DNA from: [Pseudomonas] carboxydohydrogena
GTDB lineage: Bacteria; Pseudomonadota; Alphaproteobacteria; Rhizobiales; Xanthobacteraceae
Direction: 5' to 3'
Assembly (NCBI RefSeq): GCF_029030725.1
Contig: NZ_CP113162.1
Location: 804,501 to 868,500, forward strand
DNA length: 64,000 bases
Positions 18,057 to 26,469 of the stretch are shown here, piece after piece. The notes beneath the pieces are model-generated. The model saw nothing but the letters and a program-made list of their open reading frames with translations, was not told the origin of the DNA and did no database searches. Position 1 is the stretch's first letter. Every line of letters starts with the position of its first letter. The position numbers were made by a program, and so were the translations under genes.

Positions 18057-19573
18057 AGATCCGTGCCCAGATCGCAATGGTGCTCAATCTCGATAAGTGC
18101 ATCGGGTGCCACACCTGTAGCGTGACTTGCAAGAACGTATGGACCAGCCGCGAAGGCATGGAATATGCGTGGTTCAATAACGTCGAAACCAAACCCGGCA
18201 TCGGCTATCCGAAGGACTGGGAAAACCAGAAGCGCTGGAAGGGCGGCTGGGTGCGCCGGCGCGACGGCTCCATCGCGCCGCGCATCGGCGGCAAGTGGCG
18301 GGTGCTGGCGAACATCTTCGCCAATCCCGACCTGCCGGAAATCGACGATTATTACGAGCCCTTCACTTACGATTACGAGCATTTGCAGAACGCGCCGGAC
18401 ATGAAGGCGATGCCGACCGCGCGGCCGCGCTCGCTGGTGTCCGGAGAGCGGCTGGAGAAAATCCAGTGGGGGCCGAACTGGGAGGAAATCCTCGGCGGCG
18501 AATTCGCCAAGCGCTCGAAGGATTACAATTTCGACGGCGTGCAGAAGGACATCTACGGCCAGTTCGAAAACACCTTCATGATGTACCTGCCGCGGTTGTG
18601 CGAGCACTGTCTCAATCCGACTTGCGTCGCGTCGTGCCCATCGGGCGCGATCTACAAGCGCGAGGAGGACGGCATCGTCCTGATCGATCAGGACAAGTGC
18701 CGTGGCTGGCGCATGTGCGTGTCGGGCTGCCCCTACAAAAAGATTTACTACAACTGGCAGTCGGGCAAATCCGAGAAGTGCATCTTCTGCTATCCGCGCA
18801 TCGAAGCGGGGCAGCCGACGGTGTGCTCGGAGACCTGTGTCGGCCGCATCCGCTATCTCGGCGTCGTGCTCTATGACGCCGACCGCATCGCGGAGGCCGC
18901 CAGCAAGCCGGACGAGCGCGACCTCTATCAGGCCCAGCTCGACGTGTTCCTTGATCCGAACGATCCGTCGGTGATCGCGGAAGCCGAGCGTCAGGGCATT
19001 CCTCATGCGTGGCTGGAGGCCGCCAAATCGTCGCCGATCTGGAAGATGGCGATGGAATGGAAGGTCGCGTTCCCGCTGCACCCGGAATATCGCACGCTGC
19101 CGATGGTCTGGTACGTGCCGCCGCTGTCGCCGATCACCTCGGCGGCGTCCGCCGGAAAGATCGGTCTCGATGGTGAGATGCCGGACGTTCGCTCGCTGCG
19201 GATTCCGATGCGCTATCTCGCCAACCTCCTGACGGCAGGCAACGAGGAGCCGGTGGCGCTCGCGCTCGAGCGCATGCTGGCGATGCGGGCCTACATGCGG
19301 GCCAAGACGGTGGACGGCGTGATCGACGAGGCCATTGCCAATCGTGTTGGCCTCAAGGGCGCGCAGATCGACGAGATGTACAAGATCATGGCGCTGGCCA
19401 ATTACGAGGACCGCTTCGTGATCCCGACCGCGCACCGCGAACTCGGCGCCGACGCCTACGACATGCGCGGCTCGTGCGGCTTCTCGTTCGGCAATGGCTG
19501 CGGCGGCGGCGAAACCGAGGTCAATCTGTTCGGCTCGCCGCGCAAGACCAAGAATCCGATGGAGGTGGTGTGA
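18053..19573 (+). CDS. narH: respiratory nitrate reductase beta (Fe-S) subunit
   Basis: This 506-residue electron-transfer subunit links NarI haems to NarG. Four cysteine groups are present: C16-C19-C22-C26 (KCIGCHTCSVTCKN), CEHCLNPTCVASC, the CRGWRMCVSGCP group, in which a Trp replaces a Cys and gives the [3Fe-4S] cluster, and CIFCYPR with CSETC. This is the standard NarH set of three [4Fe-4S] and one [3Fe-4S]. It has no signal peptide, as expected for a cytoplasmic-face subunit. It overlaps narG upstream, and its stop overlaps the narJ start (TGATG), so all are translationally coupled. Confidence 0.97.
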   Translation: MKIRAQIAMVLNLDKCIGCHTCSVTCKNVWTSREGMEYAWFNNVETKPGIGYPKDWENQKRWKGGWVRRRDGSIAPRIGGKWRVLANIFANPDLPEIDDYYEPFTYDYEHLQNAPDMKAMPTARPRSLVSGERLEKIQWGPNWEEILGGEFAKRSKDYNFDGVQKDIYGQFENTFMMYLPRLCEHCLNPTCVASCPSGAIYKREEDGIVLIDQDKCRGWRMCVSGCPYKKIYYNWQSGKSEKCIFCYPRIEAGQPTVCSETCVGRIRYLGVVLYDADRIAEAASKPDERDLYQAQLDVFLDPNDPSVIAEAERQGIPHAWLEAAKSSPIWKMAMEWKVAFPLHPEYRTLPMVWYVPPLSPITSAASAGKIGLDGEMPDVRSLRIPMRYLANLLTAGNEEPVALALERMLAMRAYMRAKTVDGVIDEAIANRVGLKGAQIDEMYKIMALANYEDRFVIPTAHRELGADAYDMRGSCGFSFGNGCGGGETEVNLFGSPRKTKNPMEVV

Positions 19574-20274
19574 TGAAGACGTTCAAGGTGCTGTCCGCAC
19601 TTCTGACCTATCCTTCCGAAGACCTCGTTGCAGCCGCGCCGCTGTTCGGCGCGGTGCTGGATGATGAGGCTCTGGTGCCGCTGGCCGCGCGCGAGAAGCT
19701 CGACGTGCTGCTCGATGAGCTGGCGGCCGGCGATCTCTACGATCTACAGGAACGCTATGGCCTGCTGTTCGACCGCAGCCGTTCGCTGGCGCTGCATCTG
19801 TTCGAGCATGTCCATGGCGAAAGCCGCGACCGTGGCCAGGCCATGGTCGATCTGAAGACGCTGTATGAGAATGCCGGCTTCTTCATCACCGCGAACGATC
19901 TGCCGGATTTCATTCCGCTGTTCCTCGAATTCCTCTCGACCCAGCCGATTGCGGCGGCGCGTGAATTGCTGGGGCAGCCCGCGCATATTCTCGCCGCCAT
20001 CGCCGAGCGGCTGGAGCGCCGCGAGTCGAACTACAAGGCTGTCTTTGACGCTCTGGTCGCGATTGCCGAGCAACAGCCCGAGCGCGAGGCGGTCGAGGAA
20101 TTGTTGAAGGGGCCGGACCCCGATCCGATGGACTTCGCGGCGCTCGATGCGGCGTGGGAAGAAGAGGAAGTCAATTTCGGACCCGCCGCGCAGAGCCAAT
20201 CGTCATGCGGGCGGGACGGGTTGCAGTCGCGGCTCCGCCATGCCTCGCGCGCCGTCAAGTCACCGGCAGCCTGA
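19573..20274 (+). CDS. narJ: nitrate reductase assembly chaperone NarJ
   Basis: This 233-residue helical TorD/DmsD-class chaperone is needed for cofactor insertion into NarG and for delaying membrane attachment. The start MKTFKVLSALLTYPSEDL and the ERYGLLFDRSRSLALHLFEHVHGESRDRGQAM core are typical of NarJ. The last 35 residues, after the conserved acidic WEEEEVNFGP stretch, are variable. The ATG at 19573 overlaps the narH stop. narI starts 13 bases downstream after a GAAGGAGGG Shine-Dalgarno. Confidence 0.95.
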   Translation: MKTFKVLSALLTYPSEDLVAAAPLFGAVLDDEALVPLAAREKLDVLLDELAAGDLYDLQERYGLLFDRSRSLALHLFEHVHGESRDRGQAMVDLKTLYENAGFFITANDLPDFIPLFLEFLSTQPIAAARELLGQPAHILAAIAERLERRESNYKAVFDALVAIAEQQPEREAVEELLKGPDPDPMDFAALDAAWEEEEVNFGPAAQSQSSCGRDGLQSRLRHASRAVKSPAA

Positions 20275-20287
20275 GAAGGAGGGACAG

Positions 20288-21040
20288 ATGTACACGACAA
20301 TCAATTCCATCGCCTTCGGCTGGTATCCGTATCTGTGCGCTTTCGTCTGCCTGTTCGGCAGTCTCGTGCGCTTCGACCGCGAGCAATACACCTGGCGCAG
20401 CGGCTCGAGCCAGTTGTTGCGCCGCCGCCAGTTGATCTGGGGCTCCAACCTGTTCCACGTCGGCATCCTGGTGATCTTCGGCGGCCACTTCGTCGGCCTG
20501 CTGACGCCGATCTGGGTGTTCGACATGATGGGCATATCGCACAGCTTCAAGCAGATGCTGGCGATGGCCGCCGGTGGCATCGCCGGTCTGATGTGCCTGG
20601 TCGGCATTTCGTTGCTCACGCATCGCCGGCTGTTCGATCCGCGCATCCGCGCCAACTCGTCGTTCGGCGACACCGCGATCCTCTTGATCCTGTTCGCGCA
20701 GCTTCTGCTCGGCCTCGCCACCATTCCGGTATCGGCCGGTCATCTCGACGGCCATGAGATGGTGAAGTTCATGAACTGGGCGCAGGCCATCGTCACGCTG
20801 CAACCGGATGCGGCGCATTATGTCCTCGACGTGCATCCGATCTTCAAGGCGCATCTGATGCTCGGGATGACGATCTTCCTCGTCTTCCCGTTCACGCGCC
20901 TTGTGCACATCTGGAGCGCGCCGGTCTGGTATCTCGGCCGCCGCGGTTATCAGGTCGTGCGCAGCCGTCCGGGCAGCGGCCCGGCGCCGGTCGCGACACC
21001 GCGGATGCCTGCTCCACCGCCGATCCAGCCTGCGGAGTAG
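20288..21040 (+). CDS. narI: respiratory nitrate reductase gamma subunit (cytochrome b)
   Basis: This 250-residue cytochrome b anchors NarGH and oxidises quinol. Five membrane helices are visible. Histidine pairs for two b-type haems lie in the second helix (NLFHVGILVIFGGHFVGL) and the fifth (FKAHLMLGMTIFLVFPFTRLVHIW). The C-terminal tail, about 30 residues, is Pro/Ala-rich. A strong Shine-Dalgarno, GGAGGG, precedes the ATG. It receives electrons from ubiquinol, which the ubiTUV genes in this window could supply without oxygen. Confidence 0.96.
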   Translation: MYTTINSIAFGWYPYLCAFVCLFGSLVRFDREQYTWRSGSSQLLRRRQLIWGSNLFHVGILVIFGGHFVGLLTPIWVFDMMGISHSFKQMLAMAAGGIAGLMCLVGISLLTHRRLFDPRIRANSSFGDTAILLILFAQLLLGLATIPVSAGHLDGHEMVKFMNWAQAIVTLQPDAAHYVLDVHPIFKAHLMLGMTIFLVFPFTRLVHIWSAPVWYLGRRGYQVVRSRPGSGPAPVATPRMPAPPPIQPAE

Positions 21041-21044
21041 GGAC

Positions 21045-21869
21045 ATGGATTGTTCACTCTCGAATACTCTGCCGAAACCGAAGGCCGTCAGCGTCAACGG
21101 CGTGACGATTTCCCGCGAAGCCATCGCGCAGGAGGTGCAGAACCATCCGGCCGACAAGCCGATCCACGCCTGGCAGGCGGCGGCGCGCGCGCTCGTGGTG
21201 CGCGAGCTGTTGTTGCAGGAAGCCGCGCGGCTCGGCATCGCGACCGAAGCGCTGTGCGATCCGGACGGGCGGCGCGAAACCGCCGAGGAAGCCGCGATGC
21301 GCGCATTGGTCGAGCGCGAGGTCAAGACGCCGGAGCCGGATGAGGCGGCCTGCCGTCGCTTCTACGAGCAGAACATTCAGCGTTTCCGGCTCGGCGATCT
21401 TTACGAGGCCGCCCATATCCTGATCGCCGCGCCGCGCGACGATCAGGCGGCCCGGGTGGCGGCGCGCGAGCAGGCCGGGACCATTCTCGCCGCGGTGAAG
21501 GCCAATCCGGCTTCGTTCGCGGACATGGCGTCGAACCATTCGGATTGCTCGACCTCGGCTGCTGAGGGCGGCCGTCTCGGCCAGATCTCGCGCGGCCAGA
21601 CCGTGGTCGAATTCGAGGCGGCGCTGGAGCGGATGCAGCCGGGCGAGATGGCGATCGCTGAAACGCGCTACGGCTATCATGTGGTCCGGCTGGATCACCG
21701 CGCGGAAGGACAGACGTTGCCGTTCGAACTCGCGAAAGAACGGATCGCGGGCTATCTCGCCGCCAGCGTCGAGCATCGTGCGCTCGCGCAATACATCTCG
21801 ATCCTCGCCGGGCAGGCCGAGATCACGGGCATCTCGCTTGTCGCGACGGACACGCCATTGGTTCAATAG
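21045..21869 (+). CDS. parvulin-type peptidyl-prolyl isomerase (NifM/PpiC-like)
   Basis: This 274-residue protein has a helical chaperone-like N-terminal domain (about 15-120) and a rotamase domain (about 125-245, with AAHILIAAP, FADMASNHSDCSTSAAEGGRLGQ and Y-GYHVVRLD). No signal peptide is seen, so it should act in the cytoplasm, unlike SurA/PrsA but like NifM. It starts four bases after the narI stop and so belongs to the nar operon. Several alpha- and betaproteobacterial nar operons carry such a gene; a role in NarGH folding or cofactor insertion is likely but inferred. Confidence 0.88.
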   Translation: MDCSLSNTLPKPKAVSVNGVTISREAIAQEVQNHPADKPIHAWQAAARALVVRELLLQEAARLGIATEALCDPDGRRETAEEAAMRALVEREVKTPEPDEAACRRFYEQNIQRFRLGDLYEAAHILIAAPRDDQAARVAAREQAGTILAAVKANPASFADMASNHSDCSTSAAEGGRLGQISRGQTVVEFEAALERMQPGEMAIAETRYGYHVVRLDHRAEGQTLPFELAKERIAGYLAASVEHRALAQYISILAGQAEITGISLVATDTPLVQ

Positions 21870-21882
21870 AGGAGCGCGGTCC

Positions 21883-22239
21883 ATGCAGCTCGGTGAGGTG
21901 ATACGCGGTTTTGACGACGAAGCGAATGCCGCCGAGGCGCTGGTTGCGTGCGGAGACGTTGCGTTGCTGGCCCGCGTCGATGCGATGACCAGCCGGTTCG
22001 GCGAGACCGTCGGTGAGTATGCGTCCGGAGCGGTGCGGCGTTTTTCCAGCCTTGCGGAGAGCGAGGACTGGCTCGGGCTGATGAATGTTCTGGAGCGCGC
22101 CAGCGATCCCGGCACTGGATGCCTGACCTACATGGTCGGCTGGTCGCTGAAGCATGACGAAGCGATGGCGGCTGCGCCGGAGGAGGGCGGCCACTCTCAT
22201 GAAGGTTGCACCTGCGGCGGACATGGAGGTTGCTCATGA
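21883..22239 (+). CDS. small nar-operon protein with His/Cys-rich C-terminus
   Basis: This protein of about 118 residues has no clear family. Residues 1-100 look like a compact helical domain (MQLGEVIRGFDDEANAAEAL, then an AESEDWLGLMNVLERA helix). The last 18 residues hold HSHEGCTCGGHGGCS, with three His and three Cys, a likely metal-binding tail. An AGAGGAG lies 9-14 bases before the ATG at 21883. It sits between the isomerase and mogA, overlapping the latter by four bases (ATGA), so it is part of the nar operon. A metal delivery or sensing role connected to NarGHI or molybdenum cofactor is possible; nothing in the sequence proves it. Confidence 0.75.
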   Translation: MQLGEVIRGFDDEANAAEALVACGDVALLARVDAMTSRFGETVGEYASGAVRRFSSLAESEDWLGLMNVLERASDPGTGCLTYMVGWSLKHDEAMAAAPEEGGHSHEGCTCGGHGGCS

Positions 22240-22817
22240 ACCACATGGATATCGATCGCGACGGATCGGACTCTTTTGTCGGATCGGGAACGCTGGCGCG
22301 GATCGGTGTCCTTGTCGTCTCCGACCGCGCGAGCGAAGGCGTTTATGAAGACAAGAGCGGCAAGGCCGTTGGCGATTTTCTGAAGAAGGCCATCCGCTCG
22401 AACTGGCTTATCATCTTCAAGATCGTGCCCGATGGCGCCGAGAGCGTGGCGAGCGCATTGATCGAATTGTCGGATCGTGAAGGCTGCGATCTGGTTCTCA
22501 CCACGGGAGGCACCGGCCCCGCGCCGCGCGATCTCACGCCAGAGGGCACGCGCATGGTCATCGGCCGCGAAATGCCCGGCTTTGGCGAATTGATGCGGCG
22601 GGTCAGTCTGGAGCAGGTGCCGACCGCGATCCTGTCGCGGCAGCTCGCCGGGACGCGCAACCGTTCCCTGATCGTCAATTTGCCGGGCCGCCCGGCGGCT
22701 ATCGACGTCTGTCTGAACGCTATTTTCCCCGCCATTCCGTATTGCCTCGAATTGATCGGGGCGCGCCGTATCGAGGTCGATTCCGATGTGTGCATTGCAT
22801 TCCGCCCGGGCAATTGA
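22236..22817 (+). CDS. mogA: molybdopterin adenylyltransferase (MogA/MoaB family)
   Basis: This 193-residue MoCF-biosynthesis-domain protein has the GVLVVSDRASEGVYEDKSG start and the TTGGTGPAPRDLTPEGT motif, which binds molybdopterin. It would activate molybdopterin with ATP before molybdenum insertion, in the cytoplasm. The presence in the nar operon provides cofactor for NarG. The ATG at 22236 overlaps the preceding stop; the extra 20 or so N-terminal residues before the core are Asp/Ser-rich. The 3' end overlaps the DUF2478 gene by 32 bases. Confidence 0.9.
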   Translation: MNHMDIDRDGSDSFVGSGTLARIGVLVVSDRASEGVYEDKSGKAVGDFLKKAIRSNWLIIFKIVPDGAESVASALIELSDREGCDLVLTTGGTGPAPRDLTPEGTRMVIGREMPGFGELMRRVSLEQVPTAILSRQLAGTRNRSLIVNLPGRPAAIDVCLNAIFPAIPYCLELIGARRIEVDSDVCIAFRPGN

Positions 22818-23337
22818 GCCGGTCCGGGACGACGCGCCCAAGATCGGCGCGATCGTCTACGAGAACGATAAATATCCGGACGAGTTGTTCAAATGGATCG
22901 TCGGCCAATGCCGGGCGCGCGGTCTGGCGCTGGCTGGCGTCCTGCAATTTCCGGCGTTCGAAGGCGCGGACCCCAGTTGCGATGTGGTGCTTGAAGATAT
23001 TGTCAGCGGCCGTCGCACGGTGCTGTTCGATGATCGTGGTCCGGGCGCCAAAGGGTGCCGCCTCGATGTGGGGGCGTTGTTAGAGGCCGCGATGGAAATC
23101 GAACGCGGCTTTGAGACCAATCCTTCGCTTCTTGTCCTGAACAAGTTCGGGAAAATAGAGGCGGAGGGTGGCGGCATGTGCGGGGTGATCGCCAGGGCGC
23201 TCGAACGCGGCATTCCCGTCGTGATCGGCGTTCCAGCGCGCAATCTGGAGGCGTGGCGGAATTTCGCGGATGAATTCGCGATCGAGCTGCCGGGGGATAT
23301 CGATCAGATCGGGCGCTGGCTTGCAGGACTGGGATAG
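22786..23337 (+). CDS. DUF2478-type protein, possible molybdenum-related NTPase-like
   Basis: This 183-residue protein resembles the DUF2478 family. The segments IGAIVYEN, the C-VVLEDIVSGRR block, LLEAAMEIERGFETNPSLLVLNKFGKIEAEGGGM and VVIGVPARNLEAWRNFA fit this group, whose members recall a small P-loop-like or THEP1-like fold without a clear Walker A. Members are often found beside molybdenum cofactor or transport genes. The start overlaps mogA by 32 bases, which supports coupling. The exact start is uncertain; residues before DDAPKIGAIV look non-conserved. A role in molybdenum handling is inferred from location. Confidence 0.65.
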   Translation: MCALHSARAIEPVRDDAPKIGAIVYENDKYPDELFKWIVGQCRARGLALAGVLQFPAFEGADPSCDVVLEDIVSGRRTVLFDDRGPGAKGCRLDVGALLEAAMEIERGFETNPSLLVLNKFGKIEAEGGGMCGVIARALERGIPVVIGVPARNLEAWRNFADEFAIELPGDIDQIGRWLAGLG

Positions 23338-23377
23338 GGCGCGCCGTCTGGCTTTGGTCACACGAGAGTATTCACGA

Positions 23378-24178
23378 ATGCCGATAAGCGAAGAGAACGG
23401 GCGAATGGCGAGGACGAGCATGGAAACCAAGCATCCGTCGTGGCAAAGCCTGATGCCGCAGTCGATCCTGTCGGAAGAATCTCCCAGCGGTTATCCGCGC
23501 CGGTGCCTGCACTGTCAGGCGCGGTCGCTGAGCATATGCGCAGCACTCGATGCGCCCGATCTCTCCGCCATGGAGAAACTTGGTCCCGAGACGCATTTCG
23601 CGACCAAGGATGCCCTGTTCTCCGAGGACGACAAGGCGCGGCATGTTTTCAACCTGACGCAGGGCGTCGCGCGTTTGTACAGGCTGTTGCCGGACGGGCG
23701 GCGTCATATTGTCGGGTTCGGCCTGCCGGGCGATTTCCTCGGAGCGACATCCTCCGATCACTACAGTTTCTCGGCCGACGCCATTACGCCAATCATTGCC
23801 TGCCGGTTTTCCCGTGACAAGTTTTTGCGGTTCGTCGAATCCAAGCCGAATATCCTGCGGAGCATGAACGAGTTCGAGGTGCGGGAGCTTCATCTGGCCA
23901 GAAACCAGTTGTTGCTGCTGGGGAGTCATTCGGCGGAGCAGCGCGTTGCGCTGTTTCTCATCGGCTGGCGCGACCGGCTTGCGCGGTTTGGCGAGATACC
24001 GGAGACCTTGCCGCTGCCGATGAAGCGGCGGGACATCGCGGATTTCCTCGGCATGACCATCGAGACGGCCAGCCGCACGTTCCGGCGGCTGGAGCGGAAG
24101 AAACTCATCGTCAACGTGCCGAGAGGCGTTCGCCTGGAGAATGTCGCGCGCGTCGAGGATCTGGCATGGGCGCGATGA
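23378..24178 (+). CDS. FNR/FnrN-type oxygen-sensing regulator
   Basis: This protein of about 266 residues has an N-terminal cysteine set C43-X2-C46-X7-C54 plus a central C142 (IIACRFSRD), the four ligands needed for an O2-labile [4Fe-4S] cluster. This layout is known from FnrL, FnrN and FixK1. The sensor domain is followed by a winged HTH with recognition helix MTIETASRTFRRLE, keeping E-xx-SR. It should activate promoters with TTGAT-N4-ATCAA boxes when oxygen is absent. The ATG at 23378 is used; ATGs at 23405 and 23420 are alternatives. It starts about 40 bases after the DUF2478 gene and is followed by nnrS. Confidence 0.9.
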   Translation: MPISEENGRMARTSMETKHPSWQSLMPQSILSEESPSGYPRRCLHCQARSLSICAALDAPDLSAMEKLGPETHFATKDALFSEDDKARHVFNLTQGVARLYRLLPDGRRHIVGFGLPGDFLGATSSDHYSFSADAITPIIACRFSRDKFLRFVESKPNILRSMNEFEVRELHLARNQLLLLGSHSAEQRVALFLIGWRDRLARFGEIPETLPLPMKRRDIADFLGMTIETASRTFRRLERKKLIVNVPRGVRLENVARVEDLAWAR

Positions 24179-24212
24179 ACTGGCTGGGTACCGATCCGGC
24201 GCCGGACGTGCG

Positions 24213-25412
24213 ATGACACAGCGTCAGCCGGTGCCGCGCTTGCGCGATTATCGGGGTCCCGCGATCCTGTCCTATGGCTTCCGGCCTTTCTTCCTGCTGG
24301 GAGCGATCTACGCGGGGCTCGCCATTCTGGTCTGGCTGCCGGTGTTCATGGGCGAACTGACGCTATCGACCGCGTTCGCTCCGCGCGACTGGCATGTGCA
24401 TGAAATGCTGTACGGCTATCTGCCGGCGGTGATCACCGGGTTTCTGTTCACGGCGATTCCGAGCTGGACCGGGCGGCTTCCGGTGCAGGGCGGGCCGTTG
24501 CTTGTGTTGGTCGTCGTGTGGCTGCTGGGGCGTTTCGCCGTGACGTGTTCGGCGGGAATCGGCTGGCTCGCGGCCATGCTGATCGACGCCAGCTTTCTTG
24601 CGCTGATCGCGGCCGCCACGGGGCGCGAGGTTTTCGCGGGGCGGAATTGGCGCAATCTCAAGGTTGTCGCGCTGGTCGTTCTTCTCCTCGTCGGGAATAT
24701 CGCCTTCCATCTGGAAGCGCATGTGTCGGGCACGGCGGATTACGGCATTCGTATCGGGATCGCGGCCGTGACCGTGCTCATCATGCTGATCGGCGGGCGC
24801 ATCATCCCGAGCTTCACACGCAACTGGCTCGTGCGTGAAAATCCGGGGCGGCTGCCGTCACCCTTTGCGAAGTTCGACATCGCCATCGTGCTGGTGAGCG
24901 CGGCGGCGCTGCTGGTGTGGGTCGTTCGTCAGGATGGTCCTCTCGTCGGCGTCCTGCTTGCCGTGACGGGCGTTCTGAATGTCATTCGCCTCGGCCGATG
25001 GGCGGGGGATCGCACATGCAGGGAGCGCCTCGTCCTCATCCTGCATGTCGGATATGCCTTCATCCCGGCCGGTTTTCTGCTGGCGTCAGCGGCGGCTTTC
25101 GATCTCGTGCCCGCGAGCGCCGCCATCCATGCATGGATGGCGGGCGGCGCCGGCGTCATGACCCTGGCAGTGATGACGCGCGCGAGCCTCGGCCATACGG
25201 GGCAGCCGCTGACGGCGGCGTTGCCGACGCAAGCGATCTATCTGGCGATCATTGTCGCGGCACTCGCGCGTATCGCGGCAGTGATGATGCCGGGCTGGAG
25301 CGAGGGGTTGCTGCATCTTGCGGCACTGGCATGGGTGATGGCGTTTTTCGGCTTCGCTCTTGTCTATGGTCCCTTGCTCATGAGGCCACGCGCCAGCGCG
25401 CACCGCGACTGA
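24213..25412 (+). CDS. nnrS: NnrS-family haem/copper membrane protein
   Basis: This 399-residue polytopic protein has about 12 membrane helices and begins with the NnrS hallmark LSYGFRPFFLLGA. Conserved histidines occur in WHVHEMLYGY, AFHLEAH and GHTGQPL. NnrS proteins protect cells from nitric oxide stress, and in Rhodobacter NnrS is a haem- and copper-containing membrane protein. The start at 24213 lies 34 bases after the fnr-type gene, so the two are probably co-transcribed. In a nitrate-respiring cell it would counter NO formed downstream of nitrite. Confidence 0.9.
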   Translation: MTQRQPVPRLRDYRGPAILSYGFRPFFLLGAIYAGLAILVWLPVFMGELTLSTAFAPRDWHVHEMLYGYLPAVITGFLFTAIPSWTGRLPVQGGPLLVLVVVWLLGRFAVTCSAGIGWLAAMLIDASFLALIAAATGREVFAGRNWRNLKVVALVVLLLVGNIAFHLEAHVSGTADYGIRIGIAAVTVLIMLIGGRIIPSFTRNWLVRENPGRLPSPFAKFDIAIVLVSAAALLVWVVRQDGPLVGVLLAVTGVLNVIRLGRWAGDRTCRERLVLILHVGYAFIPAGFLLASAAAFDLVPASAAIHAWMAGGAGVMTLAVMTRASLGHTGQPLTAALPTQAIYLAIIVAALARIAAVMMPGWSEGLLHLAALAWVMAFFGFALVYGPLLMRPRASAHRD

Positions 25413-25509
25413 TATCCCTGCCGCGCAGGTCACGTATCACGAACTGCTAACTTTGGGCCGCCATTCCGATCTGCTACATCGTCTGCCGTCATCAAGATGG
25501 GAAGCAGAC

Positions 25510-26421
25510 ATGAAGATCGCGGTGATGGGAGCAGGAGCCGTTGGATGTTTTTACGGCGGCATGCTGGCGCGCGGCGGGCATGAGGTGATGCTGATCGGCC
25601 GTCCGGCGCATGTCGAGGCCATCGCCAGGTGCGGCGGCCTGCGGTTCGAGAGCGCGATCTTCGATGGCGTCATTCCGCTCAAGGCGGATACCGAACCCTC
25701 CGCCGTCGCCGGAGCGGATGTCGTGCTGTTCTGCGTCAAGTCCGCCGACACCGGGGAGGCGGGGCAACAGATCGCGCCGCATCTCAAGACCGATGCCGTC
25801 GTCATCAGCTTGCAGAATGGCGTCGACAATGCCGAACGCCTTGCGGCCGTTCTCAAACAGACTGTGCTGCCAAGCGTCGTCTATGTCGCGGCCGGAATGG
25901 GCGGGCCGGGTCACATCCAGCATCACGGGCGCGGCGATCTCATCATCGGCCCGTCGCCGCGCAGCGATGATATTGCGAAAGCCTTCACGGAGGCCGCGAT
26001 CCCGGCCGTGGTGTCGGGCGAAGTGCTGGCGCGGCTGTGGGACAAGCTCATCATCAACTGCGCCTACAACGCGCTGTCGGCGATCGCGCAACTGCCCTAT
26101 GGCCGCCTGTTCGAGGTGGAGGGTACGAAAGAGGTGATGGACAGCGCCATCCTCGAATGCATCGCGGTGGCGTCGGAGCTTGGCATCGCGGTCTCGCCCG
26201 ATATCCGCGAGAAGACCTTCGCGCTGGTCAAGGTGATGCCGGATCAGTATGCCTCCACCGCGCAGGATCTGGCGCGCGGCAGGCCCACCGAGATCGATTT
26301 CCTCAACGGTCATGTCGTCCGCAAGGGAGCTGAATTCGGCATCCCCACGCCCGCCAACCTCACGCTTCAGGTGGCCGTGAAGCTGCGAGAGCTGGAACGC
26401 GCGGGAAAAGCACCTAGATAG
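25510..26421 (+). CDS. 2-dehydropantoate 2-reductase (PanE/ApbA family)
   Basis: This 303-residue NADPH-dependent ketopantoate reductase-type protein has the N-terminal Rossmann motif MKIAVMGAGAVGCFYGGMLA and the family Lys in VLARLWDKLIINCAYNALSA. The C-terminal helical domain includes RPTEIDFLNGHVVRKGAEFGIPTP, typical of PanE. The reaction would give pantoate for coenzyme A, but alphaproteobacteria carry several ApbA paralogues with other 2-oxoacid substrates, so the symbol is left blank. The ATG at 25510 is preferred over an upstream in-frame start, which lacks family residues. Confidence 0.85.
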   Translation: MKIAVMGAGAVGCFYGGMLARGGHEVMLIGRPAHVEAIARCGGLRFESAIFDGVIPLKADTEPSAVAGADVVLFCVKSADTGEAGQQIAPHLKTDAVVISLQNGVDNAERLAAVLKQTVLPSVVYVAAGMGGPGHIQHHGRGDLIIGPSPRSDDIAKAFTEAAIPAVVSGEVLARLWDKLIINCAYNALSAIAQLPYGRLFEVEGTKEVMDSAILECIAVASELGIAVSPDIREKTFALVKVMPDQYASTAQDLARGRPTEIDFLNGHVVRKGAEFGIPTPANLTLQVAVKLRELERAGKAPR

Positions 26422-26469
26422 GCGCTGCGGCCCATCCGCCGCATCATTCATCCGCGACGGAGGCGCCCC

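Noticed and set aside
14658-18077. Open frame of 1139 codons antisense to narG
   Set aside because: High GC and third-position bias open the opposite strand. The product is Arg/His-rich with no family motifs, while narG on the plus strand is complete.
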